Below are positions 12,560-26,499 of a stretch of DNA of 64,000 nucleotides, in pieces (within the stretch, counting starts at the first letter, position 1; every line of letters begins with the position of its first letter). The notes under the pieces are model-generated. The model did no database searches and had not been told where the DNA came from. It was given only the letters and a program-made list of their open reading frames with translations. The translations under genes and the position numbers were made by a program. This DNA is from Xestospongia muta. Its lineage: Eukaryota > Porifera > Demospongiae > Haplosclerida > Petrosiidae. The DNA lies in contig OY848921.1 of the NCBI GenBank assembly GCA_963693285.1, forward strand, positions 5,965,229 through 6,029,228, read 5' to 3'.

Positions 12560-13125
12560 TCAACAAACTTTTTTTGGAGGAACTAAAGGTGGTTCTTGCT
12601 TTTGTGCAGTTATTTCTTTGTCAAAACTGTGATTATATGGTATTTCAAAATATTCTACATCTGAGTTTCCGTGTTTACTATGGTATATGTGTACAATGTA
12701 TACATCATTGCATATGACTGGTTTACCTTGGTTTCTTAGGAAGGGGAACTGGAGGAATTGTTTGCTTTTGTGCAGGCATTCCTTTGCCATAACCATAATT
12801 GTATGCCATTTCAAAATGTTCTACATCTGAGATTCCATGTTCACTATAGTATATATGTACAGTGTATATCATCATTGTATTCAACTAGTTTACCTTGGTT
12901 TCTTTGGAGGAGGAACTGGAGGAATTGTTTTCTTTTGTGCAGTCATTCCTTTGCTGTAACCATAATTGCATGCCATTTCAAAATGTTCTATATTCGAGGG
13001 TCCATGTTTACTATAGAATATAAATACACTGTATATTACCATTCTATGACTGGTTTACCTTGCTTTCTTAGAAGGAGAAACAGGAGGAATTGATTTCTTT
13101 TGGGCATCATGAAGTGTACTAAAAT
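12560..13125 (-). repeat. Three repeated cytoplasmic tail modules plus a partial one
   Basis: Tail exons at about 12895-13010, 12728-12850 and 12560-12685 encode copies of one 39-residue module: KHG, acidic stretch, FEMAYNYGYGKGM, AQK, then PPVPLPKKP. A proline-only version (PPVSPSKKA) precedes them at about 13060-13121. The 117-nt exons are symmetric (phase 2-2), so modules can be added or lost without frameshift. The last ends in VPPKKVC and stop. PxxPxK segments fit class II SH3-binding motifs; the tyrosines could be phosphorylated (inference). Confidence 0.8.
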
Positions 13126-16100
13126 TATATAATGATCTCTAACATTAATGACAATATGAAAGTTTATTAACTCACTTGATTTTAGTAATAGTAGGAGAAT
13201 CATATTCATGACAAACCGCACTTGTACAACTGCTTTCATTCATTTTATTTTGACTGTGGTTTGTAGGTATTGGTGTCCTAGCATTTAAATGACAATTATG
13301 TAACAGCTATTTGTAATTAGCTTAACTCATAATATTGAGAATTATTCGTCACTTCAAAGTTCATATCATCCACCACTTCATAGATCATATCTTGTGAATC
13401 ATACATACAACTTTTGAAAAAGATACACAAGAATTACTTGAATTAAATTAAATTTTACAAACTTTTTTTCTGAAGTTTCAGTTGCTGTAATATGACTTAG
13501 GTGTTCATAATGGTCTTTAGAATCTACAACTCTTTAAACATTTATAATAAACAGCAATCCACAATGAATCTCAGTTTTTACTTGTTAGGAGAAATACCAG
13601 TTTTATCATGTACAAAATATTGCTCATTATAAACTTTTCTTTCTGTAGCTAAAGAGTAGTGGTCGTCATTATCATCTTCTCTTCATGGCTTTTCTAGTCC
13701 TCTGTACATACATAGCAATAACATCATTTTTATGAAAAATATTTGTACACAAACCTTGATTTTAAATTGTAACTTGTTTTTGTTTTAAACTTTTTTGAAA
13801 TACAAATTGATAAAATTATGAAACAAACACAAAGCACCAATGACAAGCCTCCAATACAACCAATAACACTGTATAGAATTGCTTTGTTTTTTGTTTTAGT
13901 TTCATTATTTGATATCTGAGTTGGACTGATACTAGCAAGAACTGGAGTAGTGTCATTTGACAGGAAGAAAATTGATGTCACTGTTAACACCTGTCCATCA
14001 ACTATTATTTCTGAAGTATCTGTTATCCAATTTTGTAATATAGACAATAGTTGTGATGTTGTGAAATTAGATATAGCAGATAGTCTTGCTCTCATTTGTA
14101 TTGTATGCTCACTGTCACATTGTAAAGTGTTATCTGATATATAGTCTGAAGTTATTGAACAATAACAGAATATATTTAACACTCTAGTAATGACTTGAGT
14201 AATCTCAGTGAGTTTACTTTCAGTTTTATTTAGCTATTATAACAAGAAATTGTATTATAGTATTTGTCATTGTTATATAACTTACTATCCACAGATAACA
14301 GTTATCCAATCCATTGATATACATAACTATCAGTTTGTTGTCATATACTTTAAAGAAATAATGTAAAATTTGTTATATATTTAAAAATAAACTAACCTGG
14401 AATTAGTATATTTTGAGATTCCAAACCACGTCCTTCTTTAGTTTGTGCTGACACTGACAAGCAATATTTTGAGAGTGGATACAGATTTCCTACTTTAATT
14501 GAGATATTAAGGGTGGTAACACTTATTTCATTCCTGTCAACCATGACACATTGATCTATTGATTTGGTCAGATTAAAGGAATATCCTGTCACAATTCCTC
14601 TCCCCTCTTCTAATGTTAGTGGCTTTATTTTTACAAGAGCTTCAGTTATAGAAATTCTCTGTGCTAGCTCAATGTTTGGAGCCACTCTTGGAACTATAGA
14701 AAAGCAAGTCAATCAAACGACTTTAAATTGTACATTAACGTGATTTTATAAAACCTTTATTATTTATACTTATGTCTATAAGTTTTACCTGTCTCCAGAG
14801 TATAAAATATTTTATGCAAAAGTTTTCCTATACCTGCAATATTAACTGCAGAAACAGTAACTTCATATGGTGTAAAAGGATCTGTATATTTTATAATTTG
14901 TAACAAATATAATTTAAGATTCAACTAACTCAGATCTATTATTAAGTGATATATATTTTCTTCAGGCTCATTTAGAACAGAATGATTTGTTATCAAATTC
15001 CTGATACTGATGAGGTAGTATAAGATAACTCCATTTGACAGCAATGGTTGTTCCCATGAAATGTTGACAGATGAATTAGATAGCACATTGACAGTCAAAT
15101 AATGTATAATGCCTGGCTCTGTATAAACCATCATACGACAGAATATGACATGTTTATATAAAGACATTTTGTTTATTTTTTCTTTATTTTATTTATTTAT
15201 TTGTGTATTTATCCATTCACCCATTAATTCATACATACATTTATTTATAGAAATCTAACCTGTCTCTTCAGTTGTATTATATATATAATGTGACTGAGGT
15301 CCTTCTCCTCCACTAGTAGTACCTGAGATACTTACTCCCACTTCTTGATAAGCCGTTAGTCCCTCCAGGAGATATAGTGTGAACTGACTATCTACAGTTC
15401 TAGTAGATATCTCACTACCATTAGTATAGTTGATGTACAGAGTATAGTGAGTGATGATACCATTAGGTATCAATGGAGGCTCCCATTGAATAAGAAGAGA
15501 TGAAGAATTTACAACACTAACTGTAACATTAGCTGGAGAGTCATTAGGAGCTAAATTGGAAGATAACAACCTAATTGATAATAGTTAGTCTGTCACTTGC
15601 CATCTTGTAATGTAGTAAAATTAATACACTGCGTTTTTCCTATTCCATTAGTTGTCCATTGAGGTGTGACACAGCATATATAAGGAGTGTATGGCTTTAA
15701 AAACAGTACAGTGGTATGCAATTCCTGAGTAGTGTCTGATATTATTATAGTATTAGTATTTGATATATTACACATCACTATGTAACCATCAAAACTTCCA
15801 TATTGCATATATTGAAATGGAGGATTCCAAATTAATAAGCAGTGTGTGCTGGTAAGTTGTGAACGTGTCATATCTTGAATAGCTCCTGTGCAGAAAGAAG
15901 CATTTATTAATAGAATACCTTTTTTATTGTTTACACTTTTGTAAAATAAAATTTACAATAATTATAAAATTTACATCCTTCAATTATGTAATCATTATAA
16001 ACTTTTACATGTATATGTACAAAAATAAGTTAAGTGGAGGTTACTCTGCTTATTGTACATTAAGTTGTCAACAATATTTCTTATTATAGATCCTATATTA

Positions 16101-17259
16101 TTATACATCTAACAATTTACCTAGACAATGAATTCCATCAGTAGCTAGAACACTTGATGTATCACATGAGCAATAATATGATCCATTAGTATTAGTACAC
16201 TGAACTTGGCATATGTTTTGTGAACATTCATTGATATCTATTGTCAATAAAATAATAGCAGTACATCTTATGCTAGTATCATGATTATTAAAAATTTTGC
16301 TAATATATTGTATTAACATATGTCTCAATAATAAACCTGTTAAACAGTCATTGCCACTCCATCCACTGACACATGTACATGTATCAGGAGCTGTACATTG
16401 TTTATTAGTCCCACATGGTGAACCACAAATTGCTGTGGTGAGAGGAAACAACAGTGTGTTCACATGAAAACATAACCATACCTGTTAAACAGTTATTGCC
16501 TGTCCATCCATTTACACAAGTACAAGTATTAGGAGCTGAACAGTTTTTATTAGTACCACATGGTGAAGTGCAATTGGCTATAAAATAAAATTATTATTAT
16601 TATGTCTAACCAATTAGTATACCATACGTGTTAAGCAGTCACTGCCTGTCCAACCACTAACACAAGTGCAAGTATTAGGAGCTGAACACTCCATGTTAGT
16701 GCCACATATAGAATTGCAAATTGCTATAAATTGTAGTACCATACAATAATGTTTTGTATATCAATAACACATATCTTACGTAGACAGTTAGGTAATGGAC
16801 CGTAACCTGAACAACATTGCCATTGCTGACTATACGTTAAATGATAAAGTGTTATACTGCTACTTCTATTAAAAATAAAAACTTACAAAATATTACTGTT
16901 ACATAATTTACATATATTAATATCTTAGAAAATATGCATAGCATTTCTATTTCTTCTTATTGCTAAATTAATTGAAATTACAATTATATTTAAACATTAT
17001 AGTACATTAGTGGTAAATGATAAACATTTATTTTAAATTTCTAACCCATCTCGACATCGACCAATAATATAACACGAGGTGTAAGTTGCACGATACCCAA
17101 CAGATGTTGTTATGGTAGTCACAGTTACAAGGTTGGAACAAGATGAAACTGCTGAACAGCTAATTGAGGTAGATTATGATCATATAGAATTTAATGCAAA
17201 ACGTCTTACCTATTTTTCAACGATGTAATAAAATACAAAACAGTTAAAAGCCTTGCCAT
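12560..17259 (-). CDS. EMI-EGF-FN3 receptor with tyrosine/proline-repeat tail, no kinase
   Basis: Best complete gene of this type. Signal exon 17210-17259 (MARLLTVLYFITSLKN); EMI-like exons 17046-17159 and 16780-16865 (CCSGYGPLPNC); three EGF exons (16628-16723, about 16483-16578, about 16338-16433); a calcium-binding EGF (about 16120-16240); FN3 exons at about 15602-15885 and 15262-15555, a split FN3 (about 14933-15120 and 14790-14881), and an FN3-like exon at 14400-14696. A short exon at about 14287-14353 precedes the membrane-proximal plus transmembrane exon (13757-14234; helix about 13795-13880). The cytoplasmic exons hold YEHL, YEVV and SQYYEL motifs, then proline-rich modules ending at the TGA at 12560-12562. 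There is no kinase domain. One doubt: the obvious acceptor of the exon near 13567-13705 brings an in-frame TGA, which a nearby alternative AG avoids. Probably a cell-surface recognition or adhesion receptor (inference). Confidence 0.8.
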
Positions 17260-17399
17260 TTTGAACAAAGTAGTTTGAACACTGACATGAATTTGCAAAA
17301 GTGCTACTTTATTCGTCATCCTAATAATAAATATAGCGGTTTTATTTATGTTTTGGCTTTATGATTGTATTCAAAACAGCATATATTAAAAACAGCATA

Positions 17400-20300
17400 A
17401 TTATTATAGGTATTCATAATTGTTTCAGATTTGGAATTGGACTAGTGCTAATGAGTATTGGAGTTAAGTCATTTGACACAATAAACTGATGTCACTGTTG
17501 ATGAGGACTATGGAATTAAAGAATTTTAACAAATCTAATGACATCAGTTTAATTTGTTAAATGACTCAACTCCACTACTCATTATCACTATGTCCAAACT
17601 CTGATGCCAAGTATTGAAACTAAATCACAAAAAAACAAACTGATCTATTTAGTGTAAATGGTTGTGCTGGTATAATGTCGTTGTTTCTTTGTATTTGCTG
17701 TGCAAATATATAAATTGGTGTTTCAACGTTAAAATGGATAACATGATAAAACCAAGTTTACCTGTACAAGGCACTGGGTAGCAGTGGTTATATACATAAG
17801 AATGGTCCAGATTGTCTATTGAAATGGAAGCAATGAATATTTCACTCTAACCTGATCAAAATCTTTTTCAATTCTTTGAAGTACCTCTTTCAATGAAAAT
17901 TCTTTCATTACATGACTTAATTATAGGTTAAGACAAAGTTTATAAGCATCACAAACAAAATGGTCAAGTGTTGATTGAATTTGTTCATTTTTCATTAAAA
18001 CCCATTATAACCATAAACATTTTGGACACCAAATTTATAGAGTTAACATGTTCAACTACAAAGTATGGTCTTTTTAGGTCTCATTTGAGCTTTTCAGAAA
18101 ATAAAAGTAGTGTGACATTTTATGCCTGTGGGATTATGTAGTAATGACACAATTGGCATACTTATTGTCTTTTTTGCATTCTTTGTATAGGACTTTGATA
18201 TTATCTATCTTTACATTTACTTAGTTTAAATAGTTTTATCCACTTGTAAACTTTAAAATACATACTATCGTACATTCACTGTCACAATAGTTGTGATGTT
18301 GTGAAATTAGATATATCAAATAGACTTGCTATCATTAATATTGTATGCTCACATTGTAAAGTGTTATCTGATATATAGTCTGAAGTTATTGAACAATAAC
18401 AGACTTTATTCAACACTCTAATTATAACTTCAGTAATCTCAGTCAGTTTACTTTCAGTTTTATTTAGCTATTATAACAAGAAATTGTATTATAATATTTG
18501 TCATTGTTATATGACTTACTATCCACAGATAACAGTTATCCAATCCATTGATATACATAACAATCACTTTGTTGTCCTATACTTTAATAAAATAATGTAA
18601 AATTTGTTATCATATTTATAAATAAACTAACCAGGAATTAGTATATTTTAGTACACTGACAAACAATATACCAAGTATTGAAACTAAATCACAAAAAAAA
18701 CAAACTGATCTATTTAGTGTAAATGGTTGTGCTGGTATAATGTCGTTGTTTCTTTGTATTTGCTGTGCAAATATATAAATTGGTGTTTCAACGTTAAAAT
18801 GGATAACATGATAAAACCAAGTTTACCTATATAAGGCACTGGGTAGCAGTGGTTATATACATAAGAATGTTCCAGATTGTCTATTGAAATGGAAGCAATG
18901 AATATTTCACTCTAACCTGATCAAAATCTTTTTCAATTCTTTGGAGTACCTCTTTCAATGAAAATTCTTTCATTACATGAATTAATTATAGGTTAAGACA
19001 AAGTTTATAAGCATCACAAACAAAATGGTCAAATGTTCATTGAATTTGTTCATCTTTCATTAAAACCCATTATAACCATAAACATTTTGGACACCAAATT
19101 TATAGAGGTGACGTGTTCAACTACAAAGTATGGTCTTTTTAGGTCTTATTTGAGCTTTTCAGAAAATAAAAGTAGTGTGACATTTTATGCCTGTGCAATT
19201 ATGTAGTAATGACACAATTGGCATACTTACTGTCTTTTTTGCATTATTTGCACAGAAAATAAACTTTAAAACTATGGTGTAAAATTTGTTATCATAGTTA
19301 AAACTAAACTAACCACGAATTAGTATATTTTGAGATTCCAAACCATGTCCTTCTTTAGTTTGTGCTGACACTGACAAACAATATTTTGAGAGTGGATCCA
19401 GATTTCCTACTTTAATTGAAGTATTAAGAGTATGTATTAATAATTTGTTCATATCAACCACAACACAATGATCTATTGATTTGGTCAGATTAAAGGAATA
19501 TCCTGTCACAATTCCTCTCCCTTCTTCTAGTGTTAGCGGCTTTATTTTCACAATAATTCAGTTTGAGAAACTCTCTGTGCTAGCTCAATGTTTGAAGACA
19601 CTCTGGGAACTATATGGGAAATTTGATATACACATGCCGTAAAGTTTATACCTGCTTGCTGAGTAAAAAATACTTCACGTAACCTTTTCCTGCACCAGCA
19701 AAATGACTGTATAAACATTACCTTTACATGGAATATAAGGATCTAAATATATTATTCATAAATGAATACAAATGAAGGTGTAACTGACTTAAATTTTGTA
19801 TTAAATAATATAAATTTTCTGTGGGTTCAATTGAGAGAGAATGATTAAACACTTGAATCACTGTTAATTGCAAACTCCTAATATATTGATTTCATAGTAT
19901 AAAATAATTCCTTTTGTTAGTAATTATTTTCTTAATAATTTCATTTAAAGAAAATCACTGTGCTAACTCAATGTTTGGAGCCACTCTTGTGAACTATAGA
20001 AAAGCATATAGTATTATAGTTATGATATACTTGTGCCTTAAGATTTATACCTGTTTTTAAAGTAAAAACGCTTCATGTAGTGACTGCATAAACATTATAC
20101 AGAATACGGATCTAAAGATTTTATTTATACCTCATAACAAATAGAATTCAAGATGTAACTAACTCAAATAATAAGAACCAATCAATTAAGACAAAGCAAT
20201 CCGGAAAAAGAAACAATCATGAGATTATCTAAGACACACCCACTTACTTATCTATTGTAAGCACCTGTTATCGTATAAAATTAGATAAATTTTCTATACG

Positions 20301-22797
20301 TTCAAATGAGACAGAGTGTTTAATTCTTTCACCAATAAAAATCCTAATATTGATGTCATAATTATAAACTATTTCCATTGTTAGTAATGGTGGTTCCCAT
20401 GAAATGTTTAATAATTATTTGAAAGTATTGTGACAATCACTCGCTATAGAGTGTCTCGTTTTAATGAACAAACTGAGTTAATTGACATGATTTTTTTAAA
20501 ATTCAGTTCATTCATCAAAGCAAACATTGATCAATCTAATTGATCATGGAAGAATGTAATGACATGATATTTTTAAAAAAATCAGTTTATTCATCTATGT
20601 TTGTAACATCCATCAATCTAACCCCTCTGTTGATTTAAGTTGCAGATATATTTTGACTGAGGTCTTCTCCTCCACCAGTTGTAGCTGAATAGAACCCTAA
20701 CTTAACTAACTTAAAATTTTGTATTGAATATTGTAAATTTTCTGAACATTCGATTGGGACAGAAAAATTGAATGTTTCAATTGTCAAACTTATAATATTG
20801 ATTTGATAGTATAAAATAATTCCATTTGTTAGTAATGGTGGCTTCCATGAAATGTTGACTGATGTATTTGAAAGTACATTGACAGTCAATTGCTGTATAG
20901 TGCCTGGTTCTAATTGATGTCAGTTTATTCACCCACAGTAGTATACAGTTATGATCTAACCTGTCTGTGCAGTTGTGTCGTAGCAATAGTCTGACTGAGG
21001 TCCTTCTCCTCCACCAGTTGTAGCTGAGATACTTATTCCCACTTCTTGATAAGGTGCCAGTCCCTCCAGGAGATATAGTGTGAACTGACTATCTACAGTC
21101 CTAGTAGATATCTCACTACCATTAGTATAGTTGATGTACAGAGTATAGTGAGTAATGATACCATTAGGTATCAATGAAGGTTCCCATTGAATTAAAAGAG
21201 AGAAAGCATCACTTACAACTACTGAAACATTAACTGGAGAGTCATTTGGAACTATATTGAAAGAAATTTATAAATACTTATAGTTGCTCACTTACCATCT
21301 TCTAATGTGGTAAAGTTAATACATTGACTTTTTCCTATTCCATTAGTTGTCCATTGAGGAGTGACACAGCAGATGTATGAAGTAAATGGTTTTAAAAATA
21401 TTACAGAGATATTAAATATCTGAGTGATGTTTGATGTTATTATAGTGTTAGTATTTGATATATTACACATCACTATGTAACCATCAAAACTTCCATATTG
21501 CATGTATTGATGTGGAGAATTCCATGTTACTACGCACAATGAGCTAGAAAGATCTGAAATAGTCATATTTTGAATAGGTCCTGTGAAAAATATGATTTAT
21601 ATGTCCTAAAATCTTTCAAGTCACTAGGAGGTATTGTATGTGTATGTGATAATAATAATCATTGACTTGATCAATTACTTACCTAGACAATGGATTTCAT
21701 CAAAGGCAAGGACAGTTGATGTATCACAGGAACAAAAGTATGATCCATTAGTATTAGTACACTGATGATGACATATGTTTTGTGAGCACTCATTAATGTC
21801 TAATGTAATTTAGACATAATTACAATAATAAAATACTAATCTAACATGTTGTTACCTGATAAACAGTTATAACCATCCCATCCACTAACACAAGTACAAT
21901 TGTTTGGTGCAGTACATTCTTTGTTAATACCACAAGCAGGATTACAAATAGCTAATAAGATAAAAGTAACAATAGTACTATGTGTAGATAATTCAATATA
22001 CCAGTTAGACAATCACTACCAGTCCATCCAGTCATACAAGTACAAGTGTTTGGAGCTGTACATTCCATATTAGTGTCACATTGAGTATTACAAATTGCTG
22101 TATTGAAATAAAAGAGTATAATAGCTTTAATTCAATATATATACATTGTTCATACCTGTTAAACAATCATTCCCAGTCCATCCACTGACACATGTACAAG
22201 TATTAGGAGCTGAACATTCCATGTTAGTACCACATTGGAAATTGCAAATTGCTAAATGTAAATTTATGGTATTATAATCTTCTGTGTACATAAATTACAA
22301 GTATAACTTACGTGGACAGTTTGGTTTAGGACCATAACCTGAACAACATTGTAGTTGACTTCTATAAGTCAATGTATATTGTGTCATTGTTATGTTATTG
22401 CTATGTACAATTTTTGAAAATAATTATAATGATCTTTTAAAATTAATATACTTTTATATGTGATGACCAAAACCTGAGCTAACATAAAGAATTTTAATTT
22501 AGCCTCATTATATTACTTATACTATAAGCAAATTTTCTTGATAAATACACAAAATACACAAAAAAGGTATCATACTAACCCATCTCGACAACGACTAACT
22601 CCCCAAATGCCACATGAGGTATAAGTAGCACGATATCCAGTATATGATGTTGTTGAAGCCACAGATACATAGTTTGAGCAAGATGATACAGCATGACAAC
22701 TGTATATGATAAGACAGATAATACAGTGTCACAATAAGACTTATCTATCCATCAAAATTATACAACAATATAAGATAACAATGAAGATTCTCAACAT
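17400..22797 (-). pseudogene. Receptor with intact 5' half and shattered 3' half
   Basis: Signal exon 22745-22797 (MLRIFIVILYCCIILMD) is followed by ATAAGT where paralogues have GTAAGT, so its splice donor looks mutated. EMI-like exons (about 22587-22699 and 22313-22390, CCSGYGPKPNC), three EGF exons (about 22156-22251, 22003-22103, 21855-21952), a calcium-binding EGF (about 21682-21801, with a Gly-to-Glu change giving DEIHCLG), FN3 exons (about 21296-21579 and 20960-21250) and half an FN3 (about 20710-20910) read cleanly. Beyond that are repeated damaged copies of the split FN3 (20640-20690, 20330-20460, 20045-20110, 19650-19920), an FN3-like exon with a lost base (19309-19610), a membrane-proximal exon remnant (18290-18485) and a scrap near 17430-17490. 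No usable tail exons were found. Confidence 0.75.
17590..19270. repeat. Direct repeat of about 0.6 kb inside the pseudogene
   Basis: About 17590-18250 and 18668-19265 are close copies in the same orientation (for example TGTCGTTGTTTCTTTGTATT and AACCATAAACATTTTGGACA in both). The intervening sequence is the membrane-proximal exon remnant of the receptor. On the minus strand a short open stretch (KEVLQRIEKDFDQ) is present in both copies, but no recognisable protein. It could be a duplicated non-receptor insert or a mobile fragment. Confidence 0.7.
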
Positions 22798-22969
22798 TTT
22801 AGAGTTAGATTTCAACACTGACTGTAACTTAAAGTTTATGCAGCCTTTATGTTTTTAAAAGCTGGCAGGGCTATTGAGAATGCTTCTTATATTGGCTTTG
22901 ATATTTGTTTCATAATGTTAAAACTGATAAATACACACGATCGGTATTCAAGTGGTAAACAACAATAGT

Positions 22970-24458
22970 TAGTGTATTCAAAACATCGTTTTGTAGGGGT
23001 AATGCTATTAGACATAGAGCAATATTACTTAACGAAAACAAACTGTAGTTATAGATATATAATACTTATATCATCATCTACAATGTATTTTATCTATCAG
23101 GGGCTTGGCAGTCTGGGGAAGACTCTGATGCATGTTGAGCACTACCTTGCTCAATGTTTACCCTCACTTCCTTGCAGTTCAAGTCCACTGTAATAAAAAG
23201 ATCATCACTATCAATGTAATTTATATAGTATACAACTGACCATCGTAGTATCTTGTAATTCCTTTTTCATTTTAAAACACAACTGATATTATTATGCAAC
23301 AAAGACAAATAGAAGAAAATGACAAGTCATAAACAGAACCAATTGCACTAAATAGAGTTGCTTTGTTTTTGTCTGAGTTGGAATGGTGCTAGTAAGTACT
23401 GGGATTGTATTATTTGACAGGAAATAAATGATATTACTATCAATTACAATACCTATCCAACATTTATTATTTCTGAAGTATCTGTTATCCAATTTTGTAA
23501 TATAGTCAACAGTTGTAATGTTGTGAAATTAGATATAGCAGATAGTCTTGCTCTCATTAATTTTGTATTGTATGTTCACTGTCACATTGTAAAGTGTTAT
23601 CTGATATATAGTCTGAAGTTATTGAACAATAACAGACTTTATTCAACATTATAATTATGAATTGAGTAATCTCAGTGAGTTTACTTTCAGTTTTATTTAG
23701 CTATTATAACAAGAAATTGTATTATAATATTTGTCATTGTTATATGACTTACTATCCACAGATAACAGTTATCCAATCCATTGATATACATAACAATCAG
23801 TTTGTTGTCATATACGTTAATAAAATAATGTAAAATTTGTTATATTTAAAACTAAACTAACAAGGAATTAGTAAATTTGAAATTCCAAACCATGTCCTTC
23901 TTTATAGTTTGTGCTGACACTGACAAGCAATATTTGAAAGTGGATCCAGATGTGCTACTTTAATTGAAGTATTAAGAATATGTTTTAATAATTTGTTCAT
24001 ATCAACCACAACACAATAATCTATTGATTTGGTCAGATTAAAGGAATATCCTGTCGCAATTCCTCTTTCCTCTTCAAGCATTAGTGATTATGTTTTTACT
24101 ATAATTTTAGTTAGGAAAATTCTCTGTGATAGCTCAATGCTTGGAGACACTCTCCAGCTGGGAACTATAGAAAGCAAACGTCTTAAAATGTTGCTGTAGT
24201 TTTATACATGTTTCCTGAGTACAAGTACTTTACTTAAAGCTTTTCCTGCACCACCAATAGTAACTGCATAAACAATAACATTATATGAAACAAAGAATGT
24301 GTAATGAATACAGTTCAAACTGTAACAACGTATTCTTTGTATTAAATAATTTTTGGTGGGTTCTATTTAAGACAGAATGATTAAATATTTTTACAGTAAA
24401 TCTCGTAATAATGATATTGAAATACAAAATGTATTGGTGGCTCAAGGACAGTATATAT
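22970..24458 (-). pseudogene. 3' fragment of a receptor cut by a MITE
   Basis: Contains a damaged membrane-proximal/transmembrane exon (about 23270-23710), the short VYDNKLIVMYINGLDNC exon (about 23755-23830), an FN3-like exon with small deletions (about 23860-24170) and degraded split-FN3 pieces (about 24190-24440). The MITE at 24459 interrupts it and no upstream exons follow on the far side. The extension 22970-23195 matches the fragment at 11490-11700. Confidence 0.65.
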
Positions 24459-24832
24459 GGGGTGCCGTTTGTGTCAAAACTAAATAGTTTATATATTTAT
24501 GGTAAGGATTAATAAATCCTACAATAAATATAATAAATACAACAGAGATTTATAAACGCATGTGGGAATTTATAGTTAAACTGGAGATTTGTAAAGACTG
24601 CCACAAATTTATGATATAATCACACCTAACAATTTATAAGTACAGTTGAGAACTTACAAAATTGTTAGGAATTTATAAATGTAGCAGTTACAAATCTCTA
24701 ACATGACATATAAATTCCTATGTGCATTTATAAATCTCTGATTATATTTTTTATATTTATTGTGGTATTTACAAATCTTGAACAGATAATTAAATATGTA
24801 TAAACTATTTAGTTGTGACACAAACGGCGCAC
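24459..24832. mobile_element. MITE with terminal inverted repeats of about 30 bp
   Basis: The ends read GGTGCCGTTTGTGTCA..CTAAATAGTTTATA and its near reverse complement (TATAAACTATTTAG..TGACACAAACGGCGCAC). The interior is AT-rich, with subterminal repeats resembling GAGATTTATAAA in both orientations and no open frame of note. Flanking TATA may be a target duplication, but the exact ends are uncertain. It lies in the decayed FN3 exon of a receptor fragment. Confidence 0.75.
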
Positions 24833-24899
24833 TATACAATTACAATATCCATGAAGTACAGACATTAATCATTGTCTACTTGAACATAGCAGCCATGAA

Positions 24900-26490
24900 A
24901 TATAACAATTAATTTGATACTTACATTTATAATAATTATGATCTAATTTAGGATTTTAGAACACATGAATGATAAAGTGATACATAAATAACAGAATTAC
25001 ATTTAATATCATTTATAATGTATTTTAATATTGTAACATAAACTCAAGTCAGTTTATCGTGCACTTTGGCCAAGAAATAAAAAGTATAATTTTTACACCT
25101 TCTTAGGTACCCTACTCTAATTGTTTATGCATAACAAGAACAAAGTTCTATATGTGAGATGGTATATGTAAGTACTATGATATACACAGGCCTATTGAGA
25201 ATCTATATTGATGGGCCACGAATAACTACTGACAGGCTTCTACTACAAATGAATTTGTTTATTGAAATTACATATCATACAATAGAGTTAGTATCGAGTA
25301 AATATGCATGCATACTATGAATTAAAAGTAATAATTAGAATTCAATTATAACTTTTTTAACCTTCTTTTAAACAAAATGCTGCACATGGTTTACAAGACT
25401 CCATATAACTATAGTCTAAATTAAGACAGATTAAGGTCATTCAATATAAAGTTTTAATAGCATGAAAGAGTAATATTTTAGAGTGTAGGGTTAAATTTAC
25501 TTGCAAAAAGGTCATGCATTTATCACATCTGGTGTAAGACATATGGTCATAAACAAGTTCCTTTAACGAAGTATGATGGTTGATACCATATGTTGTGCTT
25601 ATCATGTAGTATGTGTCAAATATTTTCAGTAAATTCAGACACCATACATTGCATATAAAAAAGGGATTGAATTGTAATATTCTCAACTTAAATGTGTGAT
25701 TAGCACATGTTGCTGCAATTACACCCAAGCTTTATTGACATTTTCAAGTGGCAGAGCAACACAAGAATTAGTGATAGAACCACATAATAATGTTTGAATA
25801 TCACACTGTAAACAGCTGTGATATATGAAGACCACATCTGTGCTTGACTGACTAAATATGTGCTTTTTCACAGTGTGCATATTGTTATATATACAAATCT
25901 TAGTAGAGATATATTCAACAAAAACAGTTAGAATTGCAACACAAAATTCAGTAGTATCTTCTAAAATCTTATATAAAATAACTTCTCATTTTTCATCATC
26001 GACCTACAGACAATAACTTATAATATAAAGTATAAAGGCAATAGTACTTATAAAATGTAATTTTATTGCCTAGGAATGAATTACCTTGCCATTGCTGAGT
26101 TGGTTTAAATAGCTTTCAGCATATTTTCCATTCCAATATCGTCATCACAATCATTATAATTATGAGGACAATCTTAATAACATGTTATTCATACTGTTAG
26201 TTAATAAAGACTTTTCACAATAATTCTGAACATTTAATGTATTTGGTGCTTGGATTGAATATGTTGTGTTAAAAAAGAATAACATTAACAGTTGAGAGAC
26301 AAACATCCAGTCCATAAATGTTAAAAAATAGGTAGATATAAATGCATATCCTGTTCTTCTGACCAAATAAATGTTTAAACACAGAAATTGGCATGACTAA
26401 ATGTTTTAATGGACACTGATTTCCATCAGATACAGAATATAAGGGAGTCACAAAGTATTTTAATCAATATAATAATCAAACAGCTACAAA
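24900..26490. other. Intergenic region without recognised genes
   Basis: AT-rich; open frames are short and show no family motif or paralogue support. An EGF remnant begins just right of it (about 26490-26560, where NKTHIS and NTCTFMTGW can be read), which also occurs at about 42010-42060. Confidence 0.4.
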
Positions 26491-26499
26491 ACTAATCCA

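Noticed and set aside
12758..13093. Plus-strand frame with repeated FAFVQAFLCHNHNC-like segments
   Set aside because: Antisense of the repeated cytoplasmic tail exons of the receptor.
24654..24839. Minus-strand open frame in the MITE
   Set aside because: Made of AT-rich subterminal repeats of the element, with no domain signal.
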